Source of the DNA: Sphingomonas sp. SUN039
GTDB lineage: Bacteria > Pseudomonadota > Alphaproteobacteria > Sphingomonadales > Sphingomonadaceae
Length of the DNA: 64,000 nucleotides
Reading direction: 5' to 3'
Assembly: GCF_024758725.1 (NCBI RefSeq)
Contig: NZ_CP096972.1
Coordinates: 1-64,000 of the forward strand
Within the stretch, counting starts at the first letter, position 1, and each line of letters starts with the position of its first letter. The notes below the pieces were generated by a model. The model saw only the letters and a program-made list of their open reading frames with translations. It searched no databases and was not told the origin of the DNA. A program made the translations under genes and the position numbers. Of this stretch, positions 8,002-16,840 are shown one piece after another.

Positions 8002-8727
8002 ATGCGCGACATCCACAACATCGTCGTCCTGACCGGCGCGGGCATTTCCGCCGAGAGCGGCCTTGCGACCTTTCGCGGTCCCGGCGGCCTGTGGGAGGGG
8101 CACCGGGTCGAGGATGTGTGCACGCCCGAAGCGCTCGCCGCCGATCCCGAACTCGTTCACCGCTTCTACGACGACCGCCGCGCGGCACTCGCGACGGTCG
8201 AGCCCAATGCAGCGCACCGGGCGCTGGCGCGGCTCGATGCCGAATGGCCGGGCGGGCTGCTGATCGTCACGCAGAATGTCGACGACCTGCACGAGCGCGC
8301 GGGGGCCAAGCGGTTGATCCACATGCACGGCGAATTGCTGAGCGCGCTGTGTGCGGATTGCGGAGATCGCGGGGAATGGGAAGGGCGCTTGCCGCCGGGG
8401 ACGGCGTGCGGAGCCTGCGATGCATTGAGCCTGCGCCCCGACATCGTTTTCTTCGGCGAAATGCCATACCGGATGGACGAGATCGACGCTGCGATCCGCA
8501 ACTGCGATCTGTTCATCAGCATCGGCACCTCGGGTGCGGTCTATCCGGCGGCGGGGTTCGTCCAGACAGCCCGCTATGTCGGGGCGGCGACGTTGGAGAT
8601 GAACCTCGATCCTTCGCTGGGGAGCGTTTATTTCGAGGAGACGCGGATCGGGGCGGCGGGGACGCTGGTGCCGGCGTGGGTCGAAACGCTACTTCAGTCC
8701 ACCCAATCCAGCCCGATGTCGCGATAA
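8002..8727 (+). CDS. cobB: Sir2-family NAD-dependent protein deacylase
   Basis: Sirtuin of 241 residues that removes acyl groups from lysines using NAD. Seen motifs are GAGISAESG (NAD binding, residues 12-20), TQNVDDLHERAG, the catalytic-histidine segment HMHGEL, and a zinc ribbon with two Cys pairs (CADC...CGAC). Arg and Tyr residues expected in acyl-lysine-preferring sirtuins (YDDRR) are present, which hints at desuccinylase-like activity. That last point is inference. The last 34 bases overlap the 3-prime end of era on the opposite strand. No good ribosome site precedes the ATG. Confidence 0.94.
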   Translation: MRDIHNIVVLTGAGISAESGLATFRGPGGLWEGHRVEDVCTPEALAADPELVHRFYDDRRAALATVEPNAAHRALARLDAEWPGGLLIVTQNVDDLHERAGAKRLIHMHGELLSALCADCGDRGEWEGRLPPGTACGACDALSLRPDIVFFGEMPYRMDEIDAAIRNCDLFISIGTSGAVYPAAGFVQTARYVGAATLEMNLDPSLGSVYFEETRIGAAGTLVPAWVETLLQSTQSSPMSR

Positions 8728-9587
8728 ACCCCCCGGTCCTCGTCCCATTTCGGTGACACTTTGACATGCAGATACAGGTGCACCTTCACGCCCAGTAATC
8801 CGGCGAGTTCCGCTCGCGCCTTGCTGCCGATTTCCTTCAGCCGTGCGCCGCCCTTGCCCAGTACGATGGCGCGCTGGCTGTCGCGGGCGACGAGGATTTG
8901 CTGGTGGATTTCGACCGAGCCGTCGGGGCGCTCGCTGTATTTTTCGGTCTCGACCGCGCACGCCTGTGGCAGTTCCTGATAGAGTTGCAGGAAGATTTGC
9001 TCGCGGGTGATTTCGGCGGCCATGACGCGGTCGGTGGCGTCGCTGACCTGGTCGGCGGGGAACATCCATGGCCCCTCGGGCATCGCTGACGCGAGTTTTG
9101 TCTTGAGGTCCGCCACACCGTCGCCGGTCGACGCGCTGATAATCATCGTGTCGGTGAAGGTCAGGCGCTCGTTCAGCACTTGCAGGTGTTTGAGCATTTT
9201 GCCGTGGTCGGCGACATCGACCTTGTTGAGCACCAGCAGCTTGGGTTCGGGGCGGCTGGCGAGACCGCTCAGGATGGTTTCCACTTTTGCGCCGAGGCCG
9301 CCCTTGGCGTCGATGACCAGCGCGATCAGGTCGGCGTCAGCCGCCCCGCCCCATGCCGCCTGCACCATCGCACGGTCGAAACGGCGGTTGGCGTCGAAAA
9401 TGCCGGGGGTGTCGACCAGCACGATCTGCGTGTCGCCCGTCAGCGCGACACCCATCAGGCGGGTGCGCGTCGTCTGCGCCTTGGGGCTGACGATCGCGAC
9501 CTTCTGGCCGACCAGCGCGTTGACTAGCGTCGATTTGCCCGCGTTGGGCGCACCGACGACGGCGACAGTGCCGCAGTACTGGGTCAT
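8694..9587 (-). CDS. era: GTPase Era
   Basis: Essential GTPase that binds 16S rRNA near its 3-prime end and helps 30S subunit maturation. The protein has 297 residues. GTPase motifs are GAPNAGKST (G1), DTPGIF (G3) and NKVD (G4). The C-terminal KH domain shows GKGGARLKEIGSKAR and ends near VKVSPKWDEDRG. The start overlaps the rnc stop (ATGA), forming the coupled lepB-rnc-era order that is conserved in many proteobacteria. Its 3-prime end overlaps the convergent sirtuin gene by 34 bases. Confidence 0.97.
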   Translation of the reverse strand: MTQYCGTVAVVGAPNAGKSTLVNALVGQKVAIVSPKAQTTRTRLMGVALTGDTQIVLVDTPGIFDANRRFDRAMVQAAWGGAADADLIALVIDAKGGLGAKVETILSGLASRPEPKLLVLNKVDVADHGKMLKHLQVLNERLTFTDTMIISASTGDGVADLKTKLASAMPEGPWMFPADQVSDATDRVMAAEITREQIFLQLYQELPQACAVETEKYSERPDGSVEIHQQILVARDSQRAIVLGKGGARLKEIGSKARAELAGLLGVKVHLYLHVKVSPKWDEDRGVYRDIGLDWVD

Positions 9588-10246
9588 GCAAGTTTCTCCA
9601 GCAATGCTGCCGCTGCCGCGGTTTCGGCTTCCTGCTTCGATGTCCCCGTTGCGGTCGCTTCGCCCGCCGGGCCGATACTGACGGACACGGTGAACTGCGG
9701 CGCGTGGTGCGGGCCGGAGCGGTCGGTCAGCGTGTAGACCGGCGCGCGGCGGTTGTGCGCGGCAGCCCATTCCTGGAGCGCCGATTTGGGGTGGCGGGGC
9801 GCCTTGGCCTGACCCTCGACCAGCGGCTGCCAGTGTTTGCGGATGAAGGCCTCTGCGGCAGACATGCCATGGTCGAGATACAGCGCGCCGATCAAGGCCT
9901 CGGTCACATCGCCCAAGATATTGTCGCTCTCCGCACCGCCATCGTCGCGCGCCTGTTTGCCGAGGCGCAGATGCGGGGCCACGCCGATGGCCCGCGCGAC
10001 CCCCGCACAGGCAAGGCCGGTGACGATGCTGTTGAACCGCGCCGACATTTTGCCTTCGGGCTCGTCGGGAAAAGCGGTGTAGAGCCAGTGCGCCACCGTG
10101 AGCCCGAGCACGCGGTCGCCGAGGAATTCGAGTCGCTGGTAACTGGGCGCGCCATGGCTGCCATGGGTCAGCGCGCGTTCGTAGAGCGACAGGTCGCGCG
10201 GGGCCTGGCCGAGCATTTGCGTCAGCCAGTCGGCTAGGCCGCTCAA
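9584..10246 (-). CDS. rnc: Ribonuclease III
   Basis: Double-strand-specific RNase that processes rRNA precursors and some mRNAs. The 220-residue protein has the signature RLEFLGDRVLGL with metal-binding acidic residues and a second catalytic segment DVTEALIGALYLDHG. An approximately 70-residue C-terminal dsRNA-binding domain ends TSKQEAETAAAAALLEKLA. Both ends overlap neighbours by four bases (lepB upstream, era downstream), so the three are translationally coupled. RNase III often trims its own leader, but no hairpin can be assigned because the leader lies inside lepB. Confidence 0.97.
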   Translation of the reverse strand: MSGLADWLTQMLGQAPRDLSLYERALTHGSHGAPSYQRLEFLGDRVLGLTVAHWLYTAFPDEPEGKMSARFNSIVTGLACAGVARAIGVAPHLRLGKQARDDGGAESDNILGDVTEALIGALYLDHGMSAAEAFIRKHWQPLVEGQAKAPRHPKSALQEWAAAHNRRAPVYTLTDRSGPHHAPQFTVSVSIGPAGEATATGTSKQEAETAAAAALLEKLA

Positions 10247-11067
10247 AACCCCTCCCCGATGCGCCGCCAGCGCGCCGCCGACACCCAGGTCCAGGGCAGC
10301 ACCCAGTTTGCCGAGCCGTCGGTCGAGAACACCGAAACCCAGGCGCGTCCTTCCAGATTGTCGAGCGGCACGAAGCCGATGCCATTCCCCTCGACGGCCG
10401 GGAAACGGCTGTCGGCGCTTTTGTCGCGGTCGTCGCCCATCAGGAACAAATGCCCGGCGGGGACAGTGAACACGCGGGTGTCGTCGGCCTCGCTGCGCGC
10501 CACATCGAGGACGTCATAGCTTTTGCCGTTCGGGAGCGTCTCGCGGTAGCGCGGATAGCGGCAGCGCGTTGTGCCGTCCGACCCCGCCTCGCTGAATTCG
10601 GGCGCGAAGCACGGACTGTTCGCGGTGACGGGGGCGACGAAATCGTCGACGCGCTGCTTCGGCACCGCCCTGCCGTTCAGGAACAACTGGCCGCCACGCA
10701 TCTGGACGGTGTCGCCGGGCAGGCCGATGACGCGTTTGATATAATCGACCTTGTTCGCGGGCGGTGCCTTGAACACGACCACATCGCCGCGCGCCGGTAG
10801 CGCGCCCATGAAGCGCCCTTCGGGTAGCGGCGGCGAGAAGGGGAAGCTGTAGCGCGAATAGCCGTACGGCCATTTCTGCACGAACAGATAATCGCCGACC
10901 ATCAGGCGCGGCAGCATGGATTCGCTGGGGATCGAAAAGGTCGCGACGAACAGGCTGCGGATGATCACGACGATCAGCACGAGCTTGACCAGAAACTCGA
11001 TAAAATCGCGCGTCTCCGATTTCTTCGGTCGCGCTTTCGGCATCGGGATACTATCGCTGGCGGTCAT
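10243..11067 (-). CDS. lepB: Signal peptidase I
   Basis: Membrane serine protease that removes signal peptides from exported proteins. The product is 274 residues. One N-terminal transmembrane helix (about residues 25-43) is followed by the catalytic serine in IPSESMLP (Ser50) and the general-base lysine in YIKRVIGLPGD (Lys111). Box E is GDDRDKSADSR. It is the first gene of the lepB-rnc-era unit, with its stop overlapping the rnc start. The promoter probably lies in the short divergent gap before pgi. Confidence 0.97.
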   Translation of the reverse strand: MTASDSIPMPKARPKKSETRDFIEFLVKLVLIVVIIRSLFVATFSIPSESMLPRLMVGDYLFVQKWPYGYSRYSFPFSPPLPEGRFMGALPARGDVVVFKAPPANKVDYIKRVIGLPGDTVQMRGGQLFLNGRAVPKQRVDDFVAPVTANSPCFAPEFSEAGSDGTTRCRYPRYRETLPNGKSYDVLDVARSEADDTRVFTVPAGHLFLMGDDRDKSADSRFPAVEGNGIGFVPLDNLEGRAWVSVFSTDGSANWVLPWTWVSAARWRRIGEGF

Positions 11068-11120
11068 CGCGGCGCGGCATGGAACCCGCCCGCCGCGCCG
11101 TCAAGCAAGGGAGCAATCGC

Positions 11121-12617
11121 GTGGGTGCAGACTGGTCGGCTATCGAGGCGCTGCCGAAGACGCCACTCGTCGGTTTGTTCGGCGAAAAGGGCGACCGGCT
11201 GAAGCTGCTCGCGCACGACAGCTGCGGGATGCGGTTCGATTTCGCCAAGACGCATCTGACCGCAGACGCGATTGCCGCATTCGAGGGGCTGGCGCGCGCG
11301 CAGGGTTTCGCGGCCAAGCGCGAAGCGCTGTTCGGCGGCGGCATCGTTAACCCGAGCGAGGGCCGCGCTGCCGAGCACACCGCGCAACGCGGCGAAGGCG
11401 CGGCGGAGAGCGTCGCGCTCGCCAAGATGCTCCACGACCGGATGCGCGCGCTGATCGATGCCATAGAGGGCGACGCACTGGGACCGGTGCGCCATATCGT
11501 CCATATCGGTATCGGCGGATCGGCGCTGGGGCCGGACCTGATCGTCGACGCGCTGTCGTCCGACCGGTTGCGCTACGATGTGGCCATTGTGTCTAATGTC
11601 GACGGCATATCGCTCGAAAACGCGCTGGCCGACTTCGATCCGGCAGCGACGCTGATCGTCGTGGCGTCGAAGACCTTCACCACGACGGAGACGATGCTGA
11701 ACGCCGGAAGCGCGCTCGACTGGCTGGCCGAACATGGCATCGACGATCCCTATTCGCGGGTCATCGCGCTGACCGCCGCACCCGACAAGGCGGTGGAGTG
11801 GGGCGTGGACGAGACCCGCGTACTGCCGTTCCCCGAAAGTGTCGGCGGGCGTTATTCCTTGTGGTCGTCGATCGGATTTCCGGCGGCGCTGGCGCTCGGC
11901 TGGGACTGCTTTGCCGAATTGCTCGAAGGGGCAGGCGAAATGGACCGCCATTTCCGCCTGACCGCGCCCTCGCAGAACGTGCCGATGCTCGCGGCGTTTG
12001 TGGACCTGCTCTATACCCAAACGCGCGGTGTCACGACGCGCGCGGTGTTCGCCTATGACGAGCGGCTGCGGCTGTTGCCGAGCTATCTCCAGCAGCTCGA
12101 AATGGAATCGAACGGCAAATCGGTGACGGCGGACGGCGCGCCGCTGGGGCGGCCGAGCGCGGCAATTACCTGGGGCGGAGTCGGCACCGACGCCCAGCAC
12201 GCGGTGTTCCAGCTCCTGCATCAGGGGACGCATGTCGTGCCGGTGGAGTTTGTCGCGAGTATCGAGGCGGGCGATGCGATGGATCCCGAGCATCACCGGC
12301 TGCTGCTGGTCAATGCCTTTGCCCAGGGCGCGGCGCTGATGACCGGGCGCGCCAGCGAGGACGGCAACCGCAACTACCCCGGCGACCGCCCCTCGACGAC
12401 GATCCTGCTCGACCGCCTCGACGCGCGGACTCTGGGGGCGCTGATCGCCTTTTACGAAGCACGAACCTTCGCGAACGCCGTGCTGCTCGGCATCAATCCG
12501 TTCGACCAGTTCGGGGTGGAGCTGGGCAAGGAAATGGCGCGCGGCATCGACGATCCTGCGGCGCGCGCGGGCTTCGATGTGTCGACGCGCATGCTGATCG
12601 AGCGCGCGGGGGTGTAA
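11121..12617 (+). CDS. pgi: Glucose-6-phosphate isomerase
   Basis: Interconverts glucose-6-phosphate and fructose-6-phosphate. The GTG at 11121 is preferred (498 residues) because AGGGAG lies eight to nine bases upstream. An in-frame ATG at 11079 would add 14 residues. Motifs include HIGIGGSALGP, signature 1 VGGRYSLWSSIGF, catalytic Glu in QLEMESNGKS, His in HQGTHVVP, and signature 2 GINPFDQFGVELGKEMA. It is divergent from lepB and followed 56 bases later by the glutathione reductase. It may supply fructose-6-phosphate for cell-wall sugars or link to the Entner-Doudoroff route, as is usual in the group. Confidence 0.96.
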   Translation: MGADWSAIEALPKTPLVGLFGEKGDRLKLLAHDSCGMRFDFAKTHLTADAIAAFEGLARAQGFAAKREALFGGGIVNPSEGRAAEHTAQRGEGAAESVALAKMLHDRMRALIDAIEGDALGPVRHIVHIGIGGSALGPDLIVDALSSDRLRYDVAIVSNVDGISLENALADFDPAATLIVVASKTFTTTETMLNAGSALDWLAEHGIDDPYSRVIALTAAPDKAVEWGVDETRVLPFPESVGGRYSLWSSIGFPAALALGWDCFAELLEGAGEMDRHFRLTAPSQNVPMLAAFVDLLYTQTRGVTTRAVFAYDERLRLLPSYLQQLEMESNGKSVTADGAPLGRPSAAITWGGVGTDAQHAVFQLLHQGTHVVPVEFVASIEAGDAMDPEHHRLLLVNAFAQGAALMTGRASEDGNRNYPGDRPSTTILLDRLDARTLGALIAFYEARTFANAVLLGINPFDQFGVELGKEMARGIDDPAARAGFDVSTRMLIERAGV

Positions 12618-12673
12618 CCTTTCGCGTCTGCCGCCCTATATGAGCGGGCGACACACGCGAGCAGGGACTTTCC

Positions 12674-14020
12674 ATGAGCAATTTCGACTATGATCTCTTC
12701 GTCATCGGCGCCGGTTCGGGCGGGGTGCGCGCAGCGCGGATTGCGGCGGGGCACGGGGCACGGGTCGCGATTGCCGAGGAGCACCGGGTTGGCGGCACTT
12801 GCGTCATTCGCGGCTGCGTCCCCAAAAAGCTGCTCGTTTACGGGGCGCATTTCGCCGAGGATTTGAGCGACGCGCGCCAGTTCGGCTGGGACGTCAAGGA
12901 GACCAAATTCGACTGGGTCGTTCTGCGCGACAATGTGCTTGCCGAGGTGGCCCGGCTCGAAGGAATCTATGGCGAGACGCTCGCCAACCACAAGGTCGAG
13001 GTGTTCAAGGAACGCGCGGTGCTGACCGGCCCGCAATCGGTCAAACTCGCAAGCGGACGCGAGATTACCGCCAAGACCATCCTGATCGCGACCGGCGGCT
13101 GGCCGGTGCGTCCCGAATTCGAAGGGTCCGAACACGGCATCACGTCGAACGACGTGTTTCACCTCGAAACCCTGCCCAAGCGCGTCGTCATCGCGGGCGG
13201 CGGTTATATCGCCAATGAGTTCGCCGGGATTTTCCACGGGTTCGGCGCGCATGTGACGATCGTCAATCGCGGCGACCAGATCCTGCGCGGCTATGACGAG
13301 CAAATCCGCGACCGGCTGCTCCAGATTTCGATGACCAAGGGGATCGAGTTCCGCTTCAACGCACCGTTCGAGAAGATCACGAAGAATGAGGATGGCACGC
13401 TTCATGTCGAGATGAAGGGCTGCGACGCCATCGACGCCGATATCGTGCTGTTCGCGACCGGTCGCGCGCCCAATGTGACTGGTCTCGGCCTCGACGTCGC
13501 GGGCGTCGCACTGAACGACAAGGGCGCGATCAACGTCGATGACGACAATAAATCCTCGGTCGACAGCATCTATGCGGTCGGCGACGTCACCGACCGCATC
13601 CAGCTGACCCCCGTTGCCATTCGCGAGGGACAGGCGTTCGCCGACACCGTGTTCGGCGGCAAGCCGACCCGCGTCGATTACACCAATGTTCCAAGTGCCG
13701 TGTTCAGCCATCCGCCGCTGGCAGGTGTCGGCCTGACCGAAGCGCAGGCGAAGAACAAGCTGGGCACGATCCGCACCTATACCAGCGATTTCCGCGCGAT
13801 GAAGAATGTGTTGGCGGGGCGTAACGAGCGGGCGCTCTACAAGATGATCGTCGATGCCGCGACCGATGTCGTCGTCGGCCTGCACATGATCGGTCCCGAC
13901 GCGCCCGAAATCCTGCAAGCCGCAGCCGTCGCGGTGAAGGCCAAGCTGACCAAGGCCGATTTCGACGCCACCGTGGCGCTGCATCCGTCGATGGCCGAGG
14001 AACTGGTGCTGTTGAAATGA
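12674..14020 (+). CDS. gor: Glutathione-disulfide reductase
   Basis: FAD enzyme that reduces oxidised glutathione with NADPH, keeping cytosolic thiols reduced. The 448-residue protein has the FAD motif GAGSGGVRAARIAA, the redox-active disulfide GGTCVIRGC (Cys43 and Cys48), the NADPH Rossmann GGGYIANEFAG, and FAD-binding YAVGDVTDRIQLTP. The C-terminal HPSMAEELV carries the catalytic His-Glu pair. Arg residues in the NADPH-binding region (VNRGDQILRG) suit NADPH specificity. Only a weak GGGA ribosome site precedes the ATG. Confidence 0.95.
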   Translation: MSNFDYDLFVIGAGSGGVRAARIAAGHGARVAIAEEHRVGGTCVIRGCVPKKLLVYGAHFAEDLSDARQFGWDVKETKFDWVVLRDNVLAEVARLEGIYGETLANHKVEVFKERAVLTGPQSVKLASGREITAKTILIATGGWPVRPEFEGSEHGITSNDVFHLETLPKRVVIAGGGYIANEFAGIFHGFGAHVTIVNRGDQILRGYDEQIRDRLLQISMTKGIEFRFNAPFEKITKNEDGTLHVEMKGCDAIDADIVLFATGRAPNVTGLGLDVAGVALNDKGAINVDDDNKSSVDSIYAVGDVTDRIQLTPVAIREGQAFADTVFGGKPTRVDYTNVPSAVFSHPPLAGVGLTEAQAKNKLGTIRTYTSDFRAMKNVLAGRNERALYKMIVDAATDVVVGLHMIGPDAPEILQAAAVAVKAKLTKADFDATVALHPSMAEELVLLK

Positions 14021-14045
14021 GATGTAGAGGGTGTATTCTCAACCT

Positions 14046-14609
14046 ATGACGGCCCTAGAACGCCTCGACCCCGCAAAGGCTGACAAGCTCGGCGTCGCCG
14101 ATTTCGAGCGCCTATACAGCGTCGGCGCGTTTGCTGACTTGGGGCGGATCGAGCTGTTGGACGGGGAGGTCGTCAAGTTGAGCGCTCAGGCACGTCCGCA
14201 TCTCCGCCTCAAAACCGCAATCTTTCTGTCGCTCCGCGATGCCGTCATCGAACATTTTCCTGCGCTTACTGTCTTCCCGGAAGGCACGGTCGTGCTGAGC
14301 GAGTATGACGCGCCTGATCCCGATGTGCTTGTAACTGACGATGCCGAAGGCAGCGGTTTCGTGCGAGGGGCATCGGTTCCGCTCGTCGTCGAAGTTTCCG
14401 ACACCACATTGCGTGCCGACCTCGGGCGCAAAGCAATCCTTTATGCGAGCGCGGGCATTGCCGAATACTGGGTCGCCGATGTCAACGGGCGCGTACACCA
14501 GATGTGGTCGCCATCATCTGAAGGGTATCGCGAGCGGCGAACGATAGTGTTTGGTGAACCGATCAATTCGGTCGAATTGATTGGCGTGAGCGTGGTCGTC
14601 ACCGCCTGA
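14046..14609 (+). CDS. Uma2 family (DUF820) nuclease-fold protein
   Basis: Member of the Uma2/DUF820 family, which has a PD-(D/E)XK restriction-endonuclease-like fold and is of unknown cellular role. It is 187 residues from the ATG at 14046. A GTG at 14031 would add five residues but abuts its GAGG. The fold signature is visible as IELLDGEVV, the acidic PEGTVVLSEYDAPDPDVLV strand pair, then VVEVSDTTLRADLGRKAILY with the E-x-K arrangement, and GIAEYWVADV. It stands alone after gor. Uma2 genes are often multi-copy and mobile in cyanobacteria, but here nothing mobile adjoins it. Confidence 0.85.
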   Translation: MTALERLDPAKADKLGVADFERLYSVGAFADLGRIELLDGEVVKLSAQARPHLRLKTAIFLSLRDAVIEHFPALTVFPEGTVVLSEYDAPDPDVLVTDDAEGSGFVRGASVPLVVEVSDTTLRADLGRKAILYASAGIAEYWVADVNGRVHQMWSPSSEGYRERRTIVFGEPINSVELIGVSVVVTA

Positions 14610-14643
14610 ACTGCACCTTGCACCGCCTCGCAGGTTCGGGCAA

Positions 14644-14661
14644 CTCCCTCATCATAGGGAG
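14644..14661 (+). promoter_or_regulatory. Hairpin that covers the ribosome site of the amidohydrolase
   Basis: CTCCCT and AGGGAG form a perfect 6-bp stem with a 6-base loop. The 3-prime arm is the Shine-Dalgarno of the gene starting at 14670, eight bases before its ATG. The pairing would hide the ribosome site and could limit translation. Confidence 0.45.
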
Positions 14662-14669
14662 AATTCCAT

Positions 14670-16775
14670 ATGATCCACCGCCACTTGATCGCGCTGCTTC
14701 TGGCCGCCACGAGCACTGCCGCGCTTGCCGAAACCGAACGTTTTGCGGTGTTTCGCAAAGATGTGAACATCGGCCGCGTCGTCGTCGATACCAGCGGCGA
14801 TGCCGCAAAGATCGAATATGACGTCAAGGATAACGGGCGCGGGCCGACGGTAGCGGAGGCACTGACGCTCGATGCGGGCGGCTTGCCGTCGAGCTGGAAA
14901 ATCACCGGTACGCAGACCTTTGGCGGCAAGATCGACGAAAGCTTCGGACGCGCGGGTACGACCTCGACATGGCGCGATGCGGCGGGGCCGGGGACCGCCA
15001 AGGGCCCAGCCAAGCTCTATATCGCACAAAGTGCCAGCCCTTATGCCTTGCAAATCTATGCCCGCGCGATCCTGAAAGCGGGCGGCACGCTGACCGTGCT
15101 CCCGGCGGGGACGCTGTCCATGACCAAGCGCGAGACGATGGTACTCAAGGGGCCATCGGGCGATATGCCGGTCACGCGGTATGAATTGGCGGGCCTCGAC
15201 CTGACGCCGGTCACTATGTTGCTCGACGCGACCAACCGCCTGATCGCGCTGCCGTCGGCGGGCGGGGGTGTCACGCGTGCGGGATTTGAAAGCGAAAACC
15301 CGCGCCTGCGCGAACTGGCCGCCAAATGGCAAGGCGAGCGGCTCGCGACGATCCAGCGCGAGACAGCGAAACATTATCCGGGACCAGTGCGGATCACCAA
15401 TGTCCGGCTGTTCGATCCGGCAACGGCAATGCTGACGGGTCCAATGTCGGTTGTCGTCAACGGGCGCGAGATTGCCGGGGTGCAACCCAATGATAGCCCC
15501 GTTACGTCGGGCGAAACCGTCATCGACGGCGCCGGCGGGACACTGGTTCCCGGCATGACAGAGATGCACGCGCATTTGTCGGGTGATAGCGCACTGCTCA
15601 ACCTGCTCGCGGGCGTCACGACGGTGCGCGACATGGGTAACAGCAATATGGTGCTCGACGCGCTCGACCGGCGGATTGAAAGCGGCGAGGTGGCAGGGCC
15701 GCGTATCATGCGAACCGGTTTCATCGAGGGGAAATCACCGTTTAATTCGTCGAACGGCTTTGTCGTGGACAGCGAGGCGCGCGCGATCGAAGCCGTGCGC
15801 TGGTATGCGGCGCGTGGCTATATCGCGATCAAGATCTACAACAGCATCACGCCCACCTGGGTGCCAGCTATGGTTCGCGAAGCCCATGCGCTGGGTATGA
15901 AGGTGATGGGCCATGTGCCCGCCTTCACGAATGCCGATGCGATGATGGCGGCGGGCTATGACGAACTTACCCACATCAACCAGCTGTCGCTGGGCTGGAT
16001 CATCAAGCCGGGCGAGGACACGCGCACGTTGTTCCGTCTGACTGCGCTCGGGCGGTTGCCGATGCTCGATCTCGACTCAGCGGCGGTGCAGTCGACGCTC
16101 GACACGATGAAGGCAAAGGGGATCGCGCTCGACGCGACGCTGGGTATTCACGAGAACTTGCTGCTCAACCGCGATGGCACGGTTGCGCCCGGGTCGGTCG
16201 ATTATGTTGCCCATATGCCCATCGGCGTGCAGCGCGACCTGAAACAGGCGTGGAGCAACCCGGACACATTCGGTGGCGATGCCAATGCGCGCGCGGCCTA
16301 TGCCAAGCTGATCGAGATTGCGCGCCGGGCGACAGCCAAAGGGATATTCCTTGTGCCCGGCACCGATACCGGCGGCTCGTTCACTTTCCACCGCGAGCTG
16401 GAGATCATGACGCAATTGGGGATGACTCCGGGGCAGGTGCTGGCGCGGGCGACTGGCGGCATGGCAAAATATCTGGGGACCGACCAGCGTCTGGGCAGCA
16501 TATCGCGGGGCAAGCTCGCCGATTTCTTTCTTGTTCCCGGCGACCCGACCAAAGACATGAAATCGATCAAGACAATCAGTTTGGTGGCGAAGGACGGCGT
16601 GTTTTATTTTCCCGCCGAAATCTATCCACGCTTTGGCATCACGCCGTTCACAGCGTCGCCCAAAGTAACGGCACCCGACCCGAGCAATAAGGGAACGCTG
16701 ACCGTGTCACGCGACGATGCCGCAGTGCGGCAGGGGTATTCTTCGATGCTGGAGGGCGAAGTCCACCGCCACTAA
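14670..16775 (+). CDS. Secreted amidohydrolase-family metallohydrolase
   Basis: Protein of 701 residues with a Sec signal peptide (about residues 1-20, ending STAALA). An N-terminal domain of about 210 residues follows that I do not recognise. The C-terminal domain is an amidohydrolase/imidazolonepropionase-like TIM barrel. Metal ligands are visible as MHAHLSG (His300, His302), a lysine in IAIKIYN, histidines in GHVPAF and THINQLS, and the aspartate in PGTDTGG. It likely hydrolyses a dipeptide-like or amide substrate in the periplasm, as related prolidase-like enzymes do. The true substrate is unknown. The ribosome site lies in a small hairpin. The gene is monocistronic. Confidence 0.85.
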   Translation: MIHRHLIALLLAATSTAALAETERFAVFRKDVNIGRVVVDTSGDAAKIEYDVKDNGRGPTVAEALTLDAGGLPSSWKITGTQTFGGKIDESFGRAGTTSTWRDAAGPGTAKGPAKLYIAQSASPYALQIYARAILKAGGTLTVLPAGTLSMTKRETMVLKGPSGDMPVTRYELAGLDLTPVTMLLDATNRLIALPSAGGGVTRAGFESENPRLRELAAKWQGERLATIQRETAKHYPGPVRITNVRLFDPATAMLTGPMSVVVNGREIAGVQPNDSPVTSGETVIDGAGGTLVPGMTEMHAHLSGDSALLNLLAGVTTVRDMGNSNMVLDALDRRIESGEVAGPRIMRTGFIEGKSPFNSSNGFVVDSEARAIEAVRWYAARGYIAIKIYNSITPTWVPAMVREAHALGMKVMGHVPAFTNADAMMAAGYDELTHINQLSLGWIIKPGEDTRTLFRLTALGRLPMLDLDSAAVQSTLDTMKAKGIALDATLGIHENLLLNRDGTVAPGSVDYVAHMPIGVQRDLKQAWSNPDTFGGDANARAAYAKLIEIARRATAKGIFLVPGTDTGGSFTFHRELEIMTQLGMTPGQVLARATGGMAKYLGTDQRLGSISRGKLADFFLVPGDPTKDMKSIKTISLVAKDGVFYFPAEIYPRFGITPFTASPKVTAPDPSNKGTLTVSRDDAAVRQGYSSMLEGEVHRH

Positions 16776-16840
16776 CTTGCCTCGACCCGCGCGTCCGGTC
16801 ACATTGATCGGTAGCGAATCAAAACGGACGGAGAGCGGTG

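Noticed and set aside
7982..8188. N-terminal extension of the DUF72 protein
   Set aside because: The added residues are Arg/Gly-rich and run antisense to the sirtuin gene. The family start fits the ATG at 7981.
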